A DNA stretch of 64,000 nucleotides from Chrysopilus asiliformis. Taxonomy: Eukaryota > Arthropoda > Insecta > Diptera > Rhagionidae. Positions 22,371-33,777 of the stretch are shown here, one piece after another. The stretch covers positions 103,108,784 to 103,172,783 of the forward strand of contig OZ035962.1 of NCBI GenBank assembly GCA_964034945.1, in the 5' to 3' direction. A program made the position numbers and the translations under genes. Position 1 is the stretch's first letter. Each line of letters starts with the position of its first letter. The notes under the pieces are model-generated. The model had not been told where the DNA came from. It did no database searches and worked only from the letters and a program-made list of their open reading frames with translations.

Positions 22371-23214
22371 GGTAAGTGCACACGATATGATCACTGTTCA
22401 TATTTCTGAACATACGCATATGTTGCTAATAAGCTTCAAATGCTCATATGTTCATACAATATATGAAAGGTGTTCACACGATATGAACATTTTGTCCCAA
22501 AGCTTCAAATTTTTAGGTGTGTTCATATGTGCTCAAATGCATTGTGTTCATATTTTTCTGCGCGTATGAACCACTGTTCAGACGATATGAACGTTTTGTT
22601 CAAATTACAGATATGAACAATTTTTAAGAACATTTGAGCACGCAACACAACAAATTACAAAACTGTCGAAAACTTTTTTTTTGTGTTATATGCCAGGAGC
22701 TTGGAGGTGAAGACCAAACTGGTCCGTGTTTTAAAGTCCATGAACAGAAAAAAGTTCAAATTCAAATCGAATTATTTTACCCTGAGTGGGATTTGAACCA
22801 CTGCTCATTGGATCACAAGGCAAGCACTTAGCTGACTGAGCCATCCACGCCACAAATCTAAAACCTACTAGACCCAAATAAAAACCAGAAAACATGAATT
22901 TACTTACAAATTTGACTCAAAATTTTACATTTGAACATGTTGAAAACTTAGCCCATGTTCAAATGTGACAGTGTGTTCATATCTGTGATCATACGTCCGA
23001 ATTTTACAAACTGGGTTCATACGGTCCCAAAATAGTCTTCACACGGTATGAACAGGTCGTGTTCATACGTTTGCTCACGGCATGTTCAAATGTGTTCATA
23101 TGCCTTGTGTTCATACGTATGAACACAAAAATATGGTGTTCAGACGGTATGAACACGTTTGGGACACTTTTTTGCTCAAAAATATGAACAGTGATCATAT
23201 CGTGTGCACTTAAC
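22371..23214. mobile_element. Nested inverted-repeat element with repeated TTCANACGRTATGAAC motif
   Basis: Terminal inverted repeats: TAAGTGCACACGATATGATC (then ACTGTTCATATTT) at the left and its exact complement at the right, over 30 bp. Inside, variants of TTCANACG(A/G)TATGAAC occur repeatedly from both ends (e.g. near 22471, 22578, 23039, 23143). Copy 1 of the host MITE gives the empty site. The exact target duplication is uncertain because both junctions are TA-rich. Non-coding; it carries a SINE. Confidence 0.85.
22674..22852 (-). mobile_element. tRNA-derived SINE
   Basis: On the minus strand, from about 22852: GGCGTGGA, then a box A-like TGGCTCAGTCAGC (22831-22843), a box B-like GGTTCAAATCC (22789-22799, one change from GGTTCGANTCC), about 100 bp of non-tRNA body, and an A-run at 22674-22682. 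Box spacing and order fit an RNA polymerase III internal promoter. The anticodon stem and acceptor stem do not pair, so it is not a functional tRNA. Target duplications were not identified. Confidence 0.65.
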
Positions 23215-23464
23215 TTAATAAGTGGTAAAGTTTGTTCATTGTAAATTGTTATTTTACGTTTATTTATTTAAATTTGTGTGTTACGTTTATTATTAAAAAA
23301 ATCTCCCAGATTCAAATGTCAAACCACTGTTTTGCTACTTACTAGCGGTGCTAAAGTATAAATCGTGTGAACCCTCTCAGTACGCTGGCTGCTGTTGCTA
23401 CTTGCCAGCGCTACTGACCAGCAGCAGCCAGCGGCTGGCAAAACAGCGTCGTGTGACCGCGGCA

Positions 23465-23572
23465 TTACAAAATGGCAGACATAAAACGGCATTTTGTCGA
23501 ATTCTTATAAAATACCATTCTGTCGAAGTCTCAGCACCCCATTAAATTTTTAATACATATCGAGGAGTCTTA
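23465..23572 (+). repeat. Local duplicated unit, right copy
   Basis: Partner of 22071-22160 (TTACAAAATGGCAGAC ... CATTTTGTCGAATTC ... CACCCCATTAAATTTTTAAT ... GAGTCTTA). It has about 17 bp extra, with a second AAATACCATTCTGTCGAAG phrase. Confidence 0.75.
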
Positions 23573-23941
23573 AGCGGCCCCTACACGTTCATTCTTGCAG
23601 TCAATCATCGCATGCTGTGACAGCATTTTGAAGGTCTATGGTGATGCTGTCAATCAATTCGTCATTTCAATGTAATTTTTAGTAGTGAAAAGATGTCCCA
23701 TATAAAAGACAAAGTTTTTTGGGAATCCTTTTTCGAGTTATACAGACGAAGAAGTGAGTTGTGGATGTGAAAAAGTGAAAAATATAAGGACAAACATTTT
23801 TTGAATTGATCTTTGTGCTGTGTGCTGTCGGTTTGGCTATTTCGAAATAACTGATGCTTGCGTGCATGATTGAGCGTCTAGTGCAAATAAGCTTTTGGTG
23901 TGACAGCATGATTGACTGCAAGATTGAACGTGTAGGGGCTT
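23572..23941. mobile_element. MITE with CCCCTACACGTTCA ends
   Basis: Inverted termini: AGCGGCCCCTACACGTTCAT, TCTTGCAGTCAATCAT and the mirror ATGATTGACTGCAAGA, TTGAACGTGTAGGGGCTT; about 45 bp with a small internal gap. Also internal GATGCTGTCAA / TGTGACAGCA inverted phrases. Flanks TTA left and TGA right, perhaps a mutated 3-bp duplication. Non-coding. Confidence 0.85.
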
Positions 23942-25689
23942 GAAAAAATATCCATGAAATCATTTTCGAACTTCGGAAAAAATAGATGAAAAAAATTAAA
24001 ATAAAGTTTCATTAAAAAATTTATTAAAAAAATATTTGAATTTCTAAAAAAATTCTAAAAAAATTCAAATACCCGTTTTCAATTTTATTGCACGGGAGAA
24101 TTGATGTTCTTCACTATACGTGAAAATATAACTTAAAGTTGTAAATAAATTGCAAATATTGAAATACAATTAAAATAGCTTAGCATATTCATATGATTTA
24201 TTAAATAATAATAAAATGTTATTTTAATTTGTTAGTAATTTTAAAAAGCATGCACACGGTTGGCATAAATTAAAACTCATTAACACATTAATCTGTGTAT
24301 CTAAAAATTTAAAATAAAATCGCTGTTAATACATTACAAATTATAAAATAAAATCGTATTAAATTCTTAATAGTAGAAAACTAGTATTAAATTCTTGACA
24401 TATAATAAATATTTCAAAGTTATTAATTCCAGGATCAAATTAATTAAAAATTATTGAATATAATGAGATCTAATTAAAAAAATTATGATAAAAAAAAACT
24501 AAAATAAGTCTCAACTAGATACCATTACGTATAACTGACTGTTAACAATATCTTTTAATGTGTAATATTCATTAAAAATAATTAGTAATATTAACTTGCG
24601 TCAATGTTTCTTTTCATATCAGTTTTTTGTGGCAAAGTCTGTAACCATAACTACCCCATAATTAAAATATGACTATCCACAAAATCATTAACAACAGAGA
24701 AGTCAAATAAAAAATTTGAATTAATTTCGCAACAATGTAAGGAGAAATAATTTATAATTTATGTAGCAATATTGCAACAAATTGTTACGTAGGTCAGTTC
24801 ATTTGTTACAAAGATGTTATATAAAGATATTATTTTATGCATGATGTTATTAATATCGCCGGTAAGTCAAAGCTTATTAAAAATTCATTTAGTGAAAAAT
24901 TATCTACAATTAAAGGCTATTGAGAAATGGCGAGTAGATTTTTTTAAATTTTTTTTTACAATTAATCATTTTTTTAAAAGAATAATTTTGAAAAGAATTC
25001 CTACTGAAAGATTATTTCTCTTTGCAAATTACCTACTAATACATAAATTAGATATGATACTTTGTAATATGAATCTACTTTGATTCAATTATTTTATGTA
25101 ACAGATTTTATGACCACTGATAATAATTAAAACAGCTAACGGAATGAAAAATAATCAGACATATAAAAAATTAACTACTGAGAAGGTTTAATTTATTGAG
25201 CATTAATCGCAAGATTAAATCTATTGCGCTGGTCAGGGTGTTGAATTTTTAATTTTTTATGTGAATCGGCAGTGTTATGAAATTATTTTATCCAACACCA
25301 TCAAAACTATCAAAACGTGATTTTAAGATTTAATTATACAAGTTCTATACAAAGTATTGAATGCATCGATATGAAAAAATTGATCAGAAATTAGTGAGCA
25401 AATTTTCTAAGCACCTAATAAATATTTTTGAAAAATTCACAATTTTTTTTACGCAGTAAAGGAAAATCTTCCAGAAAGTTTGCACATTCTTTTAATTTGA
25501 TAATTTATTACATGATTTTTACTTTTCTTACACCTAGACAAAAAAATTATTAAATCTAATTACTTTATAATGGGAAATCGGGACTATCACTAAAATAGTT
25601 AATTTTCATCACAAAATAGTTAATTTGAATTGAATAAATAGTCAATTTAAATACAAAATAGTAAATTTTACTACTAAGAAGTTAAATTT
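23942..25689. other. Very AT-rich stretch
   Basis: Probably the most AT-rich block in the window, with many ATTAAA, AAATTA and TAATAA runs and a foldback TTGAATTTCTAAAAAAATTC near 24035-24070. No gene is supported. A short signal-peptide-like reading at 24814 is treated as a finding. Confidence 0.6.
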
Positions 25690-26240
25690 CTTATAAAAAT
25701 TGTCGATTTTGACTACATATGTATAAGAAAGGAATTAAAATCTCTCCAAAAACTGAAATTATAACGAAGCCCCGCACGTTTCCGGAACATTCTACGATGC
25801 AGTTTGATGAGTCCGAAACTTGTTTGTGTATATTCGTGTGTCCGTATGCATGTAACAAAAACATGTAATATCGACTTCTACCAGTAAACCTCAAACGATT
25901 CTGACGCGGTTTTTGCACTCGGAAGCTATTATCTTCCCAAAAAACACTTTGGAACGCGATTTTGGAAAAATTTATCCGTGAAAATCGCAAAAAATGTTTT
26001 CCATTTCTATGGGGGAGGGGGGGAGGTATGATCCGATTGCATTTTGAAATATGGCAGGGTTATGTAGAATCACATTTCAAACACTTCTTGTCTAAACAAT
26101 TTTTTCGAAGAAATGTACCGTTTTCGAGAAAATCGCAAATTTTTTTCCATTTGTTTTGAGTAAGGGAGAAGGAGCACTTCAATTTATCTAATTTGCGAGC
26201 GGGGGTTGAATTTTGATAAAAGCTTTTTCTGTGCCAAATT
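25690..26240. repeat. Diverged GTCY-core repeat (family C)
   Basis: Contains CGTGTGTCCGTATGCATGTAAC, AACGATTCTGACGCGGTTTTTGCAC and CTATGGGGGAGGGGGG, followed by GATTGCATTTTGAAATATGG. The last block recurs at about 44790-44860 (GATTGAATTTTGATGTATGG) and 50025-50110 (GATTGGATTTTGATGTAGCG). It is an old relative of the mini-me-like layout. Borders not defined. Confidence 0.5.
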
Positions 26241-28893
26241 TCAACTTATTTGACGAGTTTTCATTTTTTTTTGTGAATTTTTAAAAATATATGAGTTTAA
26301 ATTTATTTTTTTACGTTTCAAATTTTTGAAAACATTTTTAAATTGCGCTCGCATATTATCCCAACACTAAATGAGTTTTCAACTGACCCAAGTTTATGTC
26401 GACCGCGTCGTTGGCGGTTGACATGTTTCTTCGCCATTTTAGTAGTTGCCATGTAGCTTTTCTTGCTTTTAGGGTACTTAACGGCTGGTTAGCATAATTT
26501 TGGACTGGTAAACATGATTCACAAAAAACTGCCGTGTGCAAAAAGCTCCTTTTGATGGGAAAACGTAATTGTTGTAAGAAAAAATTTAGATTTTGTTGAA
26601 AAAACATAGTTTTGCACATTTGATGGAAAAACATACATATTTTACACATGCGATAGCTTAAAAAGTATGGAAAATTAAGAATTTTAATTTTATGACGATA
26701 ATTTCATACTTACCGGACGCTGAAGTAAGCAGAGTATTCTTTAATGAGTCCGTTTTGTTGTTGTTTAATTGTCGTCTAATGATTGAAGTCCGAATCTGAT
26801 ATACACAAAGCAATTCCAGCAAGTAACCAGTAATGAGAAAGCAAGTATCCAGTAATGAAAAAAAAAATCAGGCATAAAGTTAATTGTTTAGTTAATTGAT
26901 TTCCGTTAATAATCACTTAAAATAATCTATAGAATGGAAACCTAATCACGTATGATCTTAATATGAATGATATCACTATTTTGATGCTTTTCCACACTAA
27001 ATTTTAATTTTAATTTTAATTAGATTGTGAGTTTAATGCGCGTAACCAGAGAGTTGAATACTAACGAGTAGTATCCAAGTATCTACTAGATAGTATTACG
27101 ATGCACAAAATTAATCTACATGATAATGGCCAATTTACTGTGAATTTATCCCTAGATACGGCTAAAATTGTGCAAAACTTACTCGAATTTAAATCCCATA
27201 TCCAAAAGAAGCCCAACTTGAGACGAATCAATGGAATTCGAAAAGCACGCGTCTTACGTTTCCACTTAAGACTATCTAAATGAAGTGAAATGAAGTAAAA
27301 CCGCGCGAAGAATGAATACTGACAAGAATAATTTCTTAGTAGCATCTAAGATATGATGCCTCCTTCTACGATTCTAAGTGGCCATTAATGTTTAGTGCTG
27401 CCGACGGATTGGCAGTTACTGCTTTTGTTAATGATTTAAAGGCTGCTCGGATTGCTGCCAGTACAGCTACTGCTGCTGTTTATTGCGTTAAATTTAAATG
27501 AATTATTATTCATGAGCTGAATTATTATTATATATGTGATATGTGGCTTTTATATGACTTAGAATCAGAATCAGAATCAACAGCATCAACTATACTGGAC
27601 CAAATTAAGATCCATTTATGCTGCATGGAACAATCTAATGACGACATTACGAGATCACAATTCGCTTGTATTTATTTTAAATTATTTTTAATTGATTAGT
27701 TTCGTTCGGCAGCAAACCAAGAATAACGTTTATTAAATATTGTTATAGGACGTTTCAATGTTCCATTATAACTTTAATATCGGAAAACATTCCATATACG
27801 TTCGTATATCATGTATATGTTTGCGCCACATTATAATGTCGCCATGTGCCAGCTTAAATGTTTTAAAGTGAAGAAATTATTGCTTTAGCACATAATATAG
27901 TGGAAAACGAACCTAAAAATAAATGAATCAAAGCAGCATTTTTCATACCAATAATGTTAAACTAATATCAATGAATCGTTTGTCGTCAATCGTCTAAATT
28001 GATAAAAAATTTGACACATTCGCGATTTGTTATTAAGAAAGTTTTATTGACTTTCAATTCTTCATCGAAAAGAATATTTCTTACCAACAGTTTTTTTTTC
28101 CTTCTTTTTTTTTTAGAGATCTGCAATTTTCTTATCTACAGGACCAATGTTTTAAATTATCTTTGCATATGTTTTTACGTGAGGAGGGGGAAGTCGTGTA
28201 ATTTAATAAACACATTACACTAGCTCTACACTCTCCCAGAACGAGGTCTAACCAGAGTTTCGGGTGCCAAGTTAGACACCTTTTTGTAAATTGAAATAAT
28301 TTATTTGTCTTAAAATTTCGGTTTACGATATAAAATATACTAAATATAACATATTTATTGTAGAATATCGTAAACTGAAATTTAGGCACAATAAATGGAA
28401 AAAACGTAATTGAATTTAAAAAAAAGCGTCTGCCATAACAGCCGATATTCGGCTTATTCGAGAAGTGTATTAAGGGTTAGATATTTTGAATCTTTTCAGT
28501 CAAAACTCGAAAAAACATGAAATTCATTATCAAAAAAACCGCCAAATTTTTTTGGACGAATTTGAATTGTAAGGTGATGAATTTGATCTGTAAAAGGTCC
28601 AGTTTGATTTGCAAACGGTTGATTTTGATATGAGAAATAGTCCATTTGATATGTAAAAGGTTATACATTGCAGTAAACAAAAACATTTCGAATCGCATGG
28701 TACATATATGGACCACCTACAGTTCAAACAAACGGATTGCGGTTCGAAATGGTTAAGGTAATGTGAACACTCTATTATGTGAACATCGCAGTAATAGTCA
28801 AATTTCAAATTCTACTCCAAGCCCTGTAACTTGATCATTTTTTTTTTGAAATTTCGGCCAAAAACTGTACAAGAATTTAAATCTCAACTTTCT
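26241..28893. other. Gene-free stretch (putative intron)
   Basis: No supported coding gene. It holds the candidate untranslated exon at 26714-26798, a CTGC-rich patch near 27415-27480 and several frames of 60-97 codons without any recognisable feature. Confidence 0.45.
26714..26798 (-). other. Possible alternative untranslated first exon
   Basis: On the minus strand a TCAGATTCGGACTTC (initiator-like TCAGAT) is followed by a CAA-rich leader-like ACAATTAAACAACAACAAAACGG and a near-perfect donor GTCCG|GTAAGTATG at 26714/26713. It could splice to 21330, where the in-frame ATG at residue 9 of that exon has a good context. Alternatively TACTTCAG|CGTCCG|GTAAGT could be a 6-nt microexon. Weak: based on splice-site and leader composition only. 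Confidence 0.25.
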
Positions 28894-28897
28894 TTAA

Positions 28898-29134
28898 CAC
28901 TCTAACTGCCACGTCAGTCAAAAAGACCTGACACCTAATTGTACACAACGGCCACAATGAAAATTATTAAAGTGTTCACTGCAACCGCAACGATTTTTTG
29001 TAGTTGCACACATTTTAGGGTAATAAAATCACATTTAGGTATAATTTTGTTTCAATTTTTTTTTCTCTTAGTGCCTTTTTGACTGACAACTAAATATTCG
29101 AAAAAGGCTTAAAACTGTCGTGGCAGCTAGAGTG
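28898..29134. mobile_element. piggyBac-like MITE flanked by TTAA
   Basis: Inverted ends CACTCTAACTGCCACG and CGTGGCAGCTAGAGTG, flanked exactly by TTAA on both sides (28894-28897, 29135-29138), the piggyBac target. Just inside, CAGTCAAAAAG on the left is mirrored by CTTTTTGACTG on the right at about 29072. 237 bp, non-coding. A related 148-bp element lies at 60631-60778. Confidence 0.85.
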
Positions 29135-29138
29135 TTAA

Positions 29139-29883
29139 TGCCTCAAAAAACTTAAAAAGTGGGATTTTTTTGCAGTTTCCCAAGAGGGCAAATCTGCGGA
29201 AATTCATGAGCAAAAATTTGATTATTCATAACAAGGATTTCTTTATGAACCTAGTCAAAAAATTCTGTCACTTACTGTGAATGTCATTCAGAAAACAGAT
29301 ATGAAATTTTTCATACAAAATTAGTGACGTATAAATCAAAGGCTGAATAATTGATTTCTTGTCAAACCTTTTCTGCTTGCTATAGGCGTTAGACTTTTCC
29401 TAATTCAAGGGTTCGAATTTTTTGTAACTCTTATTCACAAAAAAGTTTTTTTTTTTCAAAAATTGCATACTTTTTCCCGTGTCTACTGGTGTTTTCCCAT
29501 TCACCTAGCATGTGATATTTTAGCTTGTTTCAGTCAACAGCCATATGTAAATAACCCAAACCCTGATGAATTTACATCAATGTCCATGAATCCTATTTCT
29601 ACCAAGAACGTATTATCGGAGGTGTGAATTATAATGTTAGAAAAATCAAGTTCGAAACACGAACACACATAGAAGAAAATTCTTCATCTAAAAACCTGTG
29701 TTGTGTGGAATTTCTATTTAAAATTTATCATGAATTTTTATCAGGAATTTCAGCAAAAAAATCACCAGGAGTTTTAGTCCCGATTTTTGTAGGGGTACCA
29801 AAGGACTCTTTTCTGGAGGCGATTTGCAGTGACAGCTGAGCCTTCATCGGAAATCTACATATTAAATGAGTTTTTTATTAAAT
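29139..29883 (+). repeat. Repeat family E copy and flanking unique DNA
   Basis: The part 29195-29335 matches family E at 19200-19311 and 19807-19860 in inverted orientation, without the family A insertion. The remainder to 29883 shows no gene; a 71-codon frame at 29624 has no recognisable feature. Confidence 0.5.
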
Positions 29884-30387
29884 ACTAGCTTGCATATCCG
29901 TCGTTGCCGGGTTAAGTTTTTTCAATTTTTTTTGATGGTCTATGTTAGAGCTAAACTTCAAGCCAATCGGCTCGGTAATTTCCCCGCGAAAGGGTAACAT
30001 AGAGGAAAAGCTAAGTTTCGGGATCACTTTACCCCCTCCCCTTACTCCCCCACCTCTCGGGCTACTTTTTAATGGGTCTATGTTGGGGTTGGATCTCCGA
30101 CGAACATCTATGCCAAATTTCAGGCCAATCGGTTCAGTAGTTTCCCCGCGAAAGAGTAACATAGCGCAAAAACTAAGTTTCGAAATCACTTTACCTTCTC
30201 CCCTTACTCCCCCACCCGTCGCGCTACTTTTCCGAATGCCTATATTGGAACTAGAACTACCACAGACACTCAAGCCAAATTTCAAGTCAATCGGTTCAGC
30301 CGTTTTTGCGTAAAAGAATAACAGACAGACAGACAGACAGACAGATATACAGACAGACATCAACTCATTTTTATATATTAGTATGAT
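29884..30387 (+). mobile_element. Family A interspersed element, complete copy
   Basis: Order: ACTAGCTTGCATATCCGTCG, GCCGGGTTAAGTTTTTTC, two 163-bp-type modules with C-rich blocks, a terminal module AATCGGTTCAGCCGTTTTTG, (GACA)n at about 30320-30357, and CATTTTTATATATTAGTATG. This is the single-copy form of what is amplified at 1-3805. Frames of 123 and 161 codons on the two strands are repeat shadows. Confidence 0.85.
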
Positions 30388-31547
30388 ATGATGATCACAT
30401 AATGCTGTCCCGGGCCGTTCGGAATTTAGAAAAATCAGTTAAGAACAAAATGGCGTCCGTTTTAAAGTAAAGTATCGGTTTTATGGTAAAAAATCGGCCT
30501 TTTTTGATTGTAAAAAAAATTTTAGATTTTAAAAAAAGCTGCCGTCCATGACTAAATCCACTGACGTGTAATGACTATGAAAAATTTCAAAGAAATCGAT
30601 TAAGTGGTTATTAAGTAGTTACTGCCACCGGTTTTGGATAAGTGGGTTTGAAATCATGGAAACGTTGTTTTGAGTGATAAAAGTCCCAGGTTATTTTATA
30701 AATGCTCCAAATCTGGCGCACACAAGTATTAAACTCGAAGGGAGGAGACTTTCTGGCACAAACCAGCTCGATGACCCATCATGAATGCAAAGAATATCGA
30801 TCGGCAATCGATCTCACAACACCCACCGAGCTGGCTATCCTTGTCTCCCTTCTCAAGGATAGTAACGAATACCATCAAGCTGGGATTTTGCTTTTGGCAA
30901 TATTTTGGTTTCCAACACAAGGCTTTAAAGTCGCATAACTTCAGCAATTTTCGTAAGAATAACCTAATATTTTGAGAAATAAAAGTTTAACTGTTGTCCT
31001 TTAAGAATATGCAACAAAAAAATTGCCGAAGTTTGCAGGTGGGCATAACTTCTTAAAACCCCTTGGAAAACTAAAAAAAAATTTTTTTTTAGAAAGTTGA
31101 AAACTGATATCGCTCATTTGTGACCCCCTCCTCCGACCTCCATTCCTCCTTTCCTACAATTGAGAAGTTTTTTGTACAATTTTCTCAAAATCGGTTCAAA
31201 AAATGGTTAGAATATGATTTAAATAACTTTGCCATACATCAAAGATCAATCTAATTAAATTTCCTAATTACAAATTGGAGTTTTTCAAAATCGGTTTCCA
31301 TAGAATTTCACGGAATTACGACTTCGAATGCAACAATTTCGAATTAACAATTTCGTGAATTGGAATTTTTTTTATGGATTAAAAAACGTTTGTGGTTATT
31401 TTAGATGGCCTAAATGAAAGAATTTCTTTTTTTTTTTTTTTTTCAAAAAAAAAATTTTTTTTAGGCTAGATCCTAAAGGGAAGAATTAGTTTTTTGATTT
31501 CAAATTGATGATTACAATTTTTTTTGTTACCCGACTTTTTTTCCAAC
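30388..31547. other. Gene-free stretch with decayed repeat
   Basis: A perfect 9-bp hairpin CTATCCTTG ... CAAGGATAG is at about 30834-30862. The segment 31090-31330 (GACCCCCTCCTCCGACC, TTTTCTCAAAATCGG, TTTGCCATACATCAAAG) looks like the body of family C/mini-me repeats. No gene supported. Confidence 0.45.
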
Positions 31548-31625
31548 CAGTCGAACCTTGATAAGTCAGAGCTTTTGTGGATACACAACAATTCGAGTTA
31601 TCAAGGATTTATCAAAGTTCAATTG
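31548..31625. mobile_element. Short pogo-like MITE remnant
   Basis: Left end CAGTCGAACCTTGATAAGTC; right end TTATCAAAGTTCAATTG followed by TA. Interior TTCGAGTTATCAAGG. Only 78 bp, decayed arms. Confidence 0.6.
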
Positions 31626-31666
31626 TATAAAACTCCGATGCATGATAAGATGATAAGAGACAAATA

Positions 31667-32239
31667 TCGGGTCTTTCTATAAGTACATAACAATTTTGTA
31701 TTTAAATAAAACACAGAATAATTGAGATATCGGGCTGAAATTTATTCCAGGTGTAGTGGACATGTTACATTTAAGTATGAAATTCGATGTCGTTCATATG
31801 GCCACCGCGAGCACGTTTGCACTGATTGATTCTTTGGAGCCAATTTTCCACCACTCCTCCACACATATCGGCCGAAACGTTGGCAATTTCGTGTTCGATA
31901 TTGTTCCTGAGCTCCTCTAACGTTGTTGGCTTGTTGGCATAAACCAACGACTTAACATAACCCCATAAAAAGAACTCCAACAGCGTTAAATCGCATGAGC
32001 GAGGTGGCCATTCGACCGGACCATTTCTCGAGATTACACGATTACAGAACTTCTCCTTCAGTAAGTTTTAATTATTTCAGTAAGTTTTAATAATTTCCAA
32101 ACGTTGCTCGTTCGTGAACTTTACCATGATAAAAATGTAATCCTTGACTGACGTTTTAGCATTGCCAGGTCATGAAAAAAGTTTTAGGGTGAGTTTTTAT
32201 TAAAATACAAAATTGTTATGTCCTTATTGAAAGACCCTT
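31667..32239 (-). mobile_element. Deleted mariner-type transposon, copy 1
   Basis: Inverted termini GGGTCTTTCTATAAGTACAT and, read inward from the right, GGGTCTTTCAATAAGGACAT; the match continues as AACAATTTTGTATTT for about 40 bp. TA dinucleotides flank (31665-31666, 32240-32241). It holds the two ends of a transposase gene with the middle deleted. 573 bp. A sister copy is at 56435-56993. Confidence 0.9.
31771..32127 (-). pseudogene. Mariner-type transposase, internally deleted
   Basis: The minus-strand frame starts at ATG 32127 with MVKFTNEQRLEIIKTY, the N-terminal end of the helix-turn-helix region, then hits stop codons in a short AT-rich join where a 19-bp phrase CAGTAAGTTTTAATTATTT is duplicated. 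It resumes SRNGPVEWPPRSCDLT and LLEFFLWGYVK, and ends GGHMNDIEFHT-stop. CDLT..L(E/D)FFLWG corresponds to the region of the third catalytic aspartate in this mariner-like group; the first two catalytic aspartates and most of the DNA-binding domain are missing. Inactive. Assignment rests on protein motif recall plus inverted ends and TA flanks. Confidence 0.85.
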
Positions 32240-32838
32240 TAGCTTTTTAGATTTGAAATCAGCATGACAAAATTTCGAAGAAAAAACAAGTAGATTCGAG
32301 TAATCAACGCTTAGTAACAAACTTAAAGCGGGTCTTTTTTAGACCCGAGGGACTTGAGCATATTTTTTTCTAGAGAAGATAAAAAGTTAAACGGTTTCTC
32401 AGTTTTTAAAATATTTTCGCATTTTTCTTTTAATTCTAATTGAACTTTAACAACCCATTCAATGTAATTAAGATCATAGCATGTGTTTATATTTATTTAA
32501 ACGATTTTTTTTGTAATCTATAAAATTAAATAACAATTAAATATACATCTATTCATACCTTAAAAATCCGCTCACAGCTATATGATAAAATTTTTCCAGT
32601 ATTTTTCAACACTTAAAACGATTTATCACTGATTGTCAAACATACTTTCGGAAATTCCATTCATTTGTGATTCACTATAAACCATTTCCATATAAACTGG
32701 ATATTATAAACTGGATATAGCTGGCATCTTAAAAACACAAAATTATTAGCCACAATTTTTTTTTTAACTACAATTAAAAAAATATTCCAAATGCTCTAAA
32801 AAGTACGCACTGTTTATTTTTTTCATTAGCGCATTATT

Positions 32839-32885
32839 GATATATATATACATTTTTCATATATATATATTATTTATATATATAT
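32839..32885. repeat. (TA)n microsatellite cluster
   Basis: Three short (TA)4-5 blocks separated by CATTTTTCA and TTATT. Confidence 0.85.
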
Positions 32886-33760
32886 ACATTTTTCTTTGGA
32901 AAGTTTTCCAAAAAAATCACTGGTTTTCCACAAACAAAGTTTCAAAATTTTCGACAAACACAAAACTCAAGGAATCCTGGAAGGAAATCCAACTTTTACA
33001 CAATAAAAATAGTTTAAAATCCAGAATAGTGATAAAATAATGTGAATTAATCTGATACTGTTCGAATGTGTAATAAAATGAACCATTAAATAGCACAACA
33101 CAATCTAAGATGATATTCAAAGAAAAACACGATAAAAAGGCTTTTCCACGGAGCTTTTACCGCCACTTTTTCTTATTGGTATCCAGATAGCAAGCACATG
33201 GTTTGACCGTGATTTCCCGCGCTTTTTCTCTACTATATTCTCTACTGTATCTATAGATATAAATATGGTATATATGTCGGCATAGTATCTACGCGTATAC
33301 CTCCACTCCATTAAGGTTTTCACGTTGTTGGTGTGAACGTATGTTTTTGGGAGATTCACTGTGAAAATTCTGTTTTCCACACGCTTGGCACGAGTATCTG
33401 TATATTTATTTATGTTGTATTTATCTTGTATCTACCTAGAATACAGAAGAGCATTATGTGAATGGGGTTGGTGGACCACATACAGAATTTCGACTATCAA
33501 AAATTTTCATGTTTTCTGTTGACGACCAAAATACGGAAAAGTGTGTTTATCAATTGATGTAGATGAGGAAAATTCTAACAGACTATGTTGTTATTAATTT
33601 TTAGATCGCTACCACAAAAATGCAAAAGACACGGAATCTAGCCGTATTGATGGAACTCTTTGAATTCCAGCGGCGAGAAGAGCCTAAGATGAAAGTTTTC
33701 TATAAAATCTGAATGGCACCATGAAGGGTTGGTTCAGCCGTGGTTGGGTGAAAATGCTTG

Positions 33761-33777
33761 CGTGTGTGTGTGTGTGC
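33761..33777 (+). repeat. (GT)n microsatellite
   Basis: CGTGTGTGTGTGTGTGC, seven GT units. Confidence 0.9.

Larger units (their letters stand above)
22161..23464 (+). mobile_element. PIF/Harbinger-like MITE, copy 2, with nested insertion
   Basis: Ends match copy 1 at 8601-9053: TGCGGCGGTCACACGACG and CGTCGTGTGACCGCGGCA. Left flank TAA, right flank TTA, so the target duplication is imperfect. The internal sequence follows copy 1 until AAAAGTCT, where a second element (22371-23214) is inserted, then resumes at ATAAGTGGTAAAG. Without the insert it would be about 460 bp, as copy 1. Confidence 0.9.

Noticed and set aside
22787..22852. Intact tRNA gene
   Set aside because: Box A and B are present but the acceptor, anticodon and T stems do not pair, and an A-tail follows, as in a SINE.
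24814..25083. 89-codon frame as a complete secreted protein
   Set aside because: After the first 16 codons composition follows the AT-rich background with Lys/Phe/Leu/Ile runs; only the first part is interesting and only if spliced.
29878..30363. 161-codon minus-strand frame
   Set aside because: Lies wholly in a family A element; same peptide phrases (PIGLKFG, GGGVRG) as the satellite shadows.
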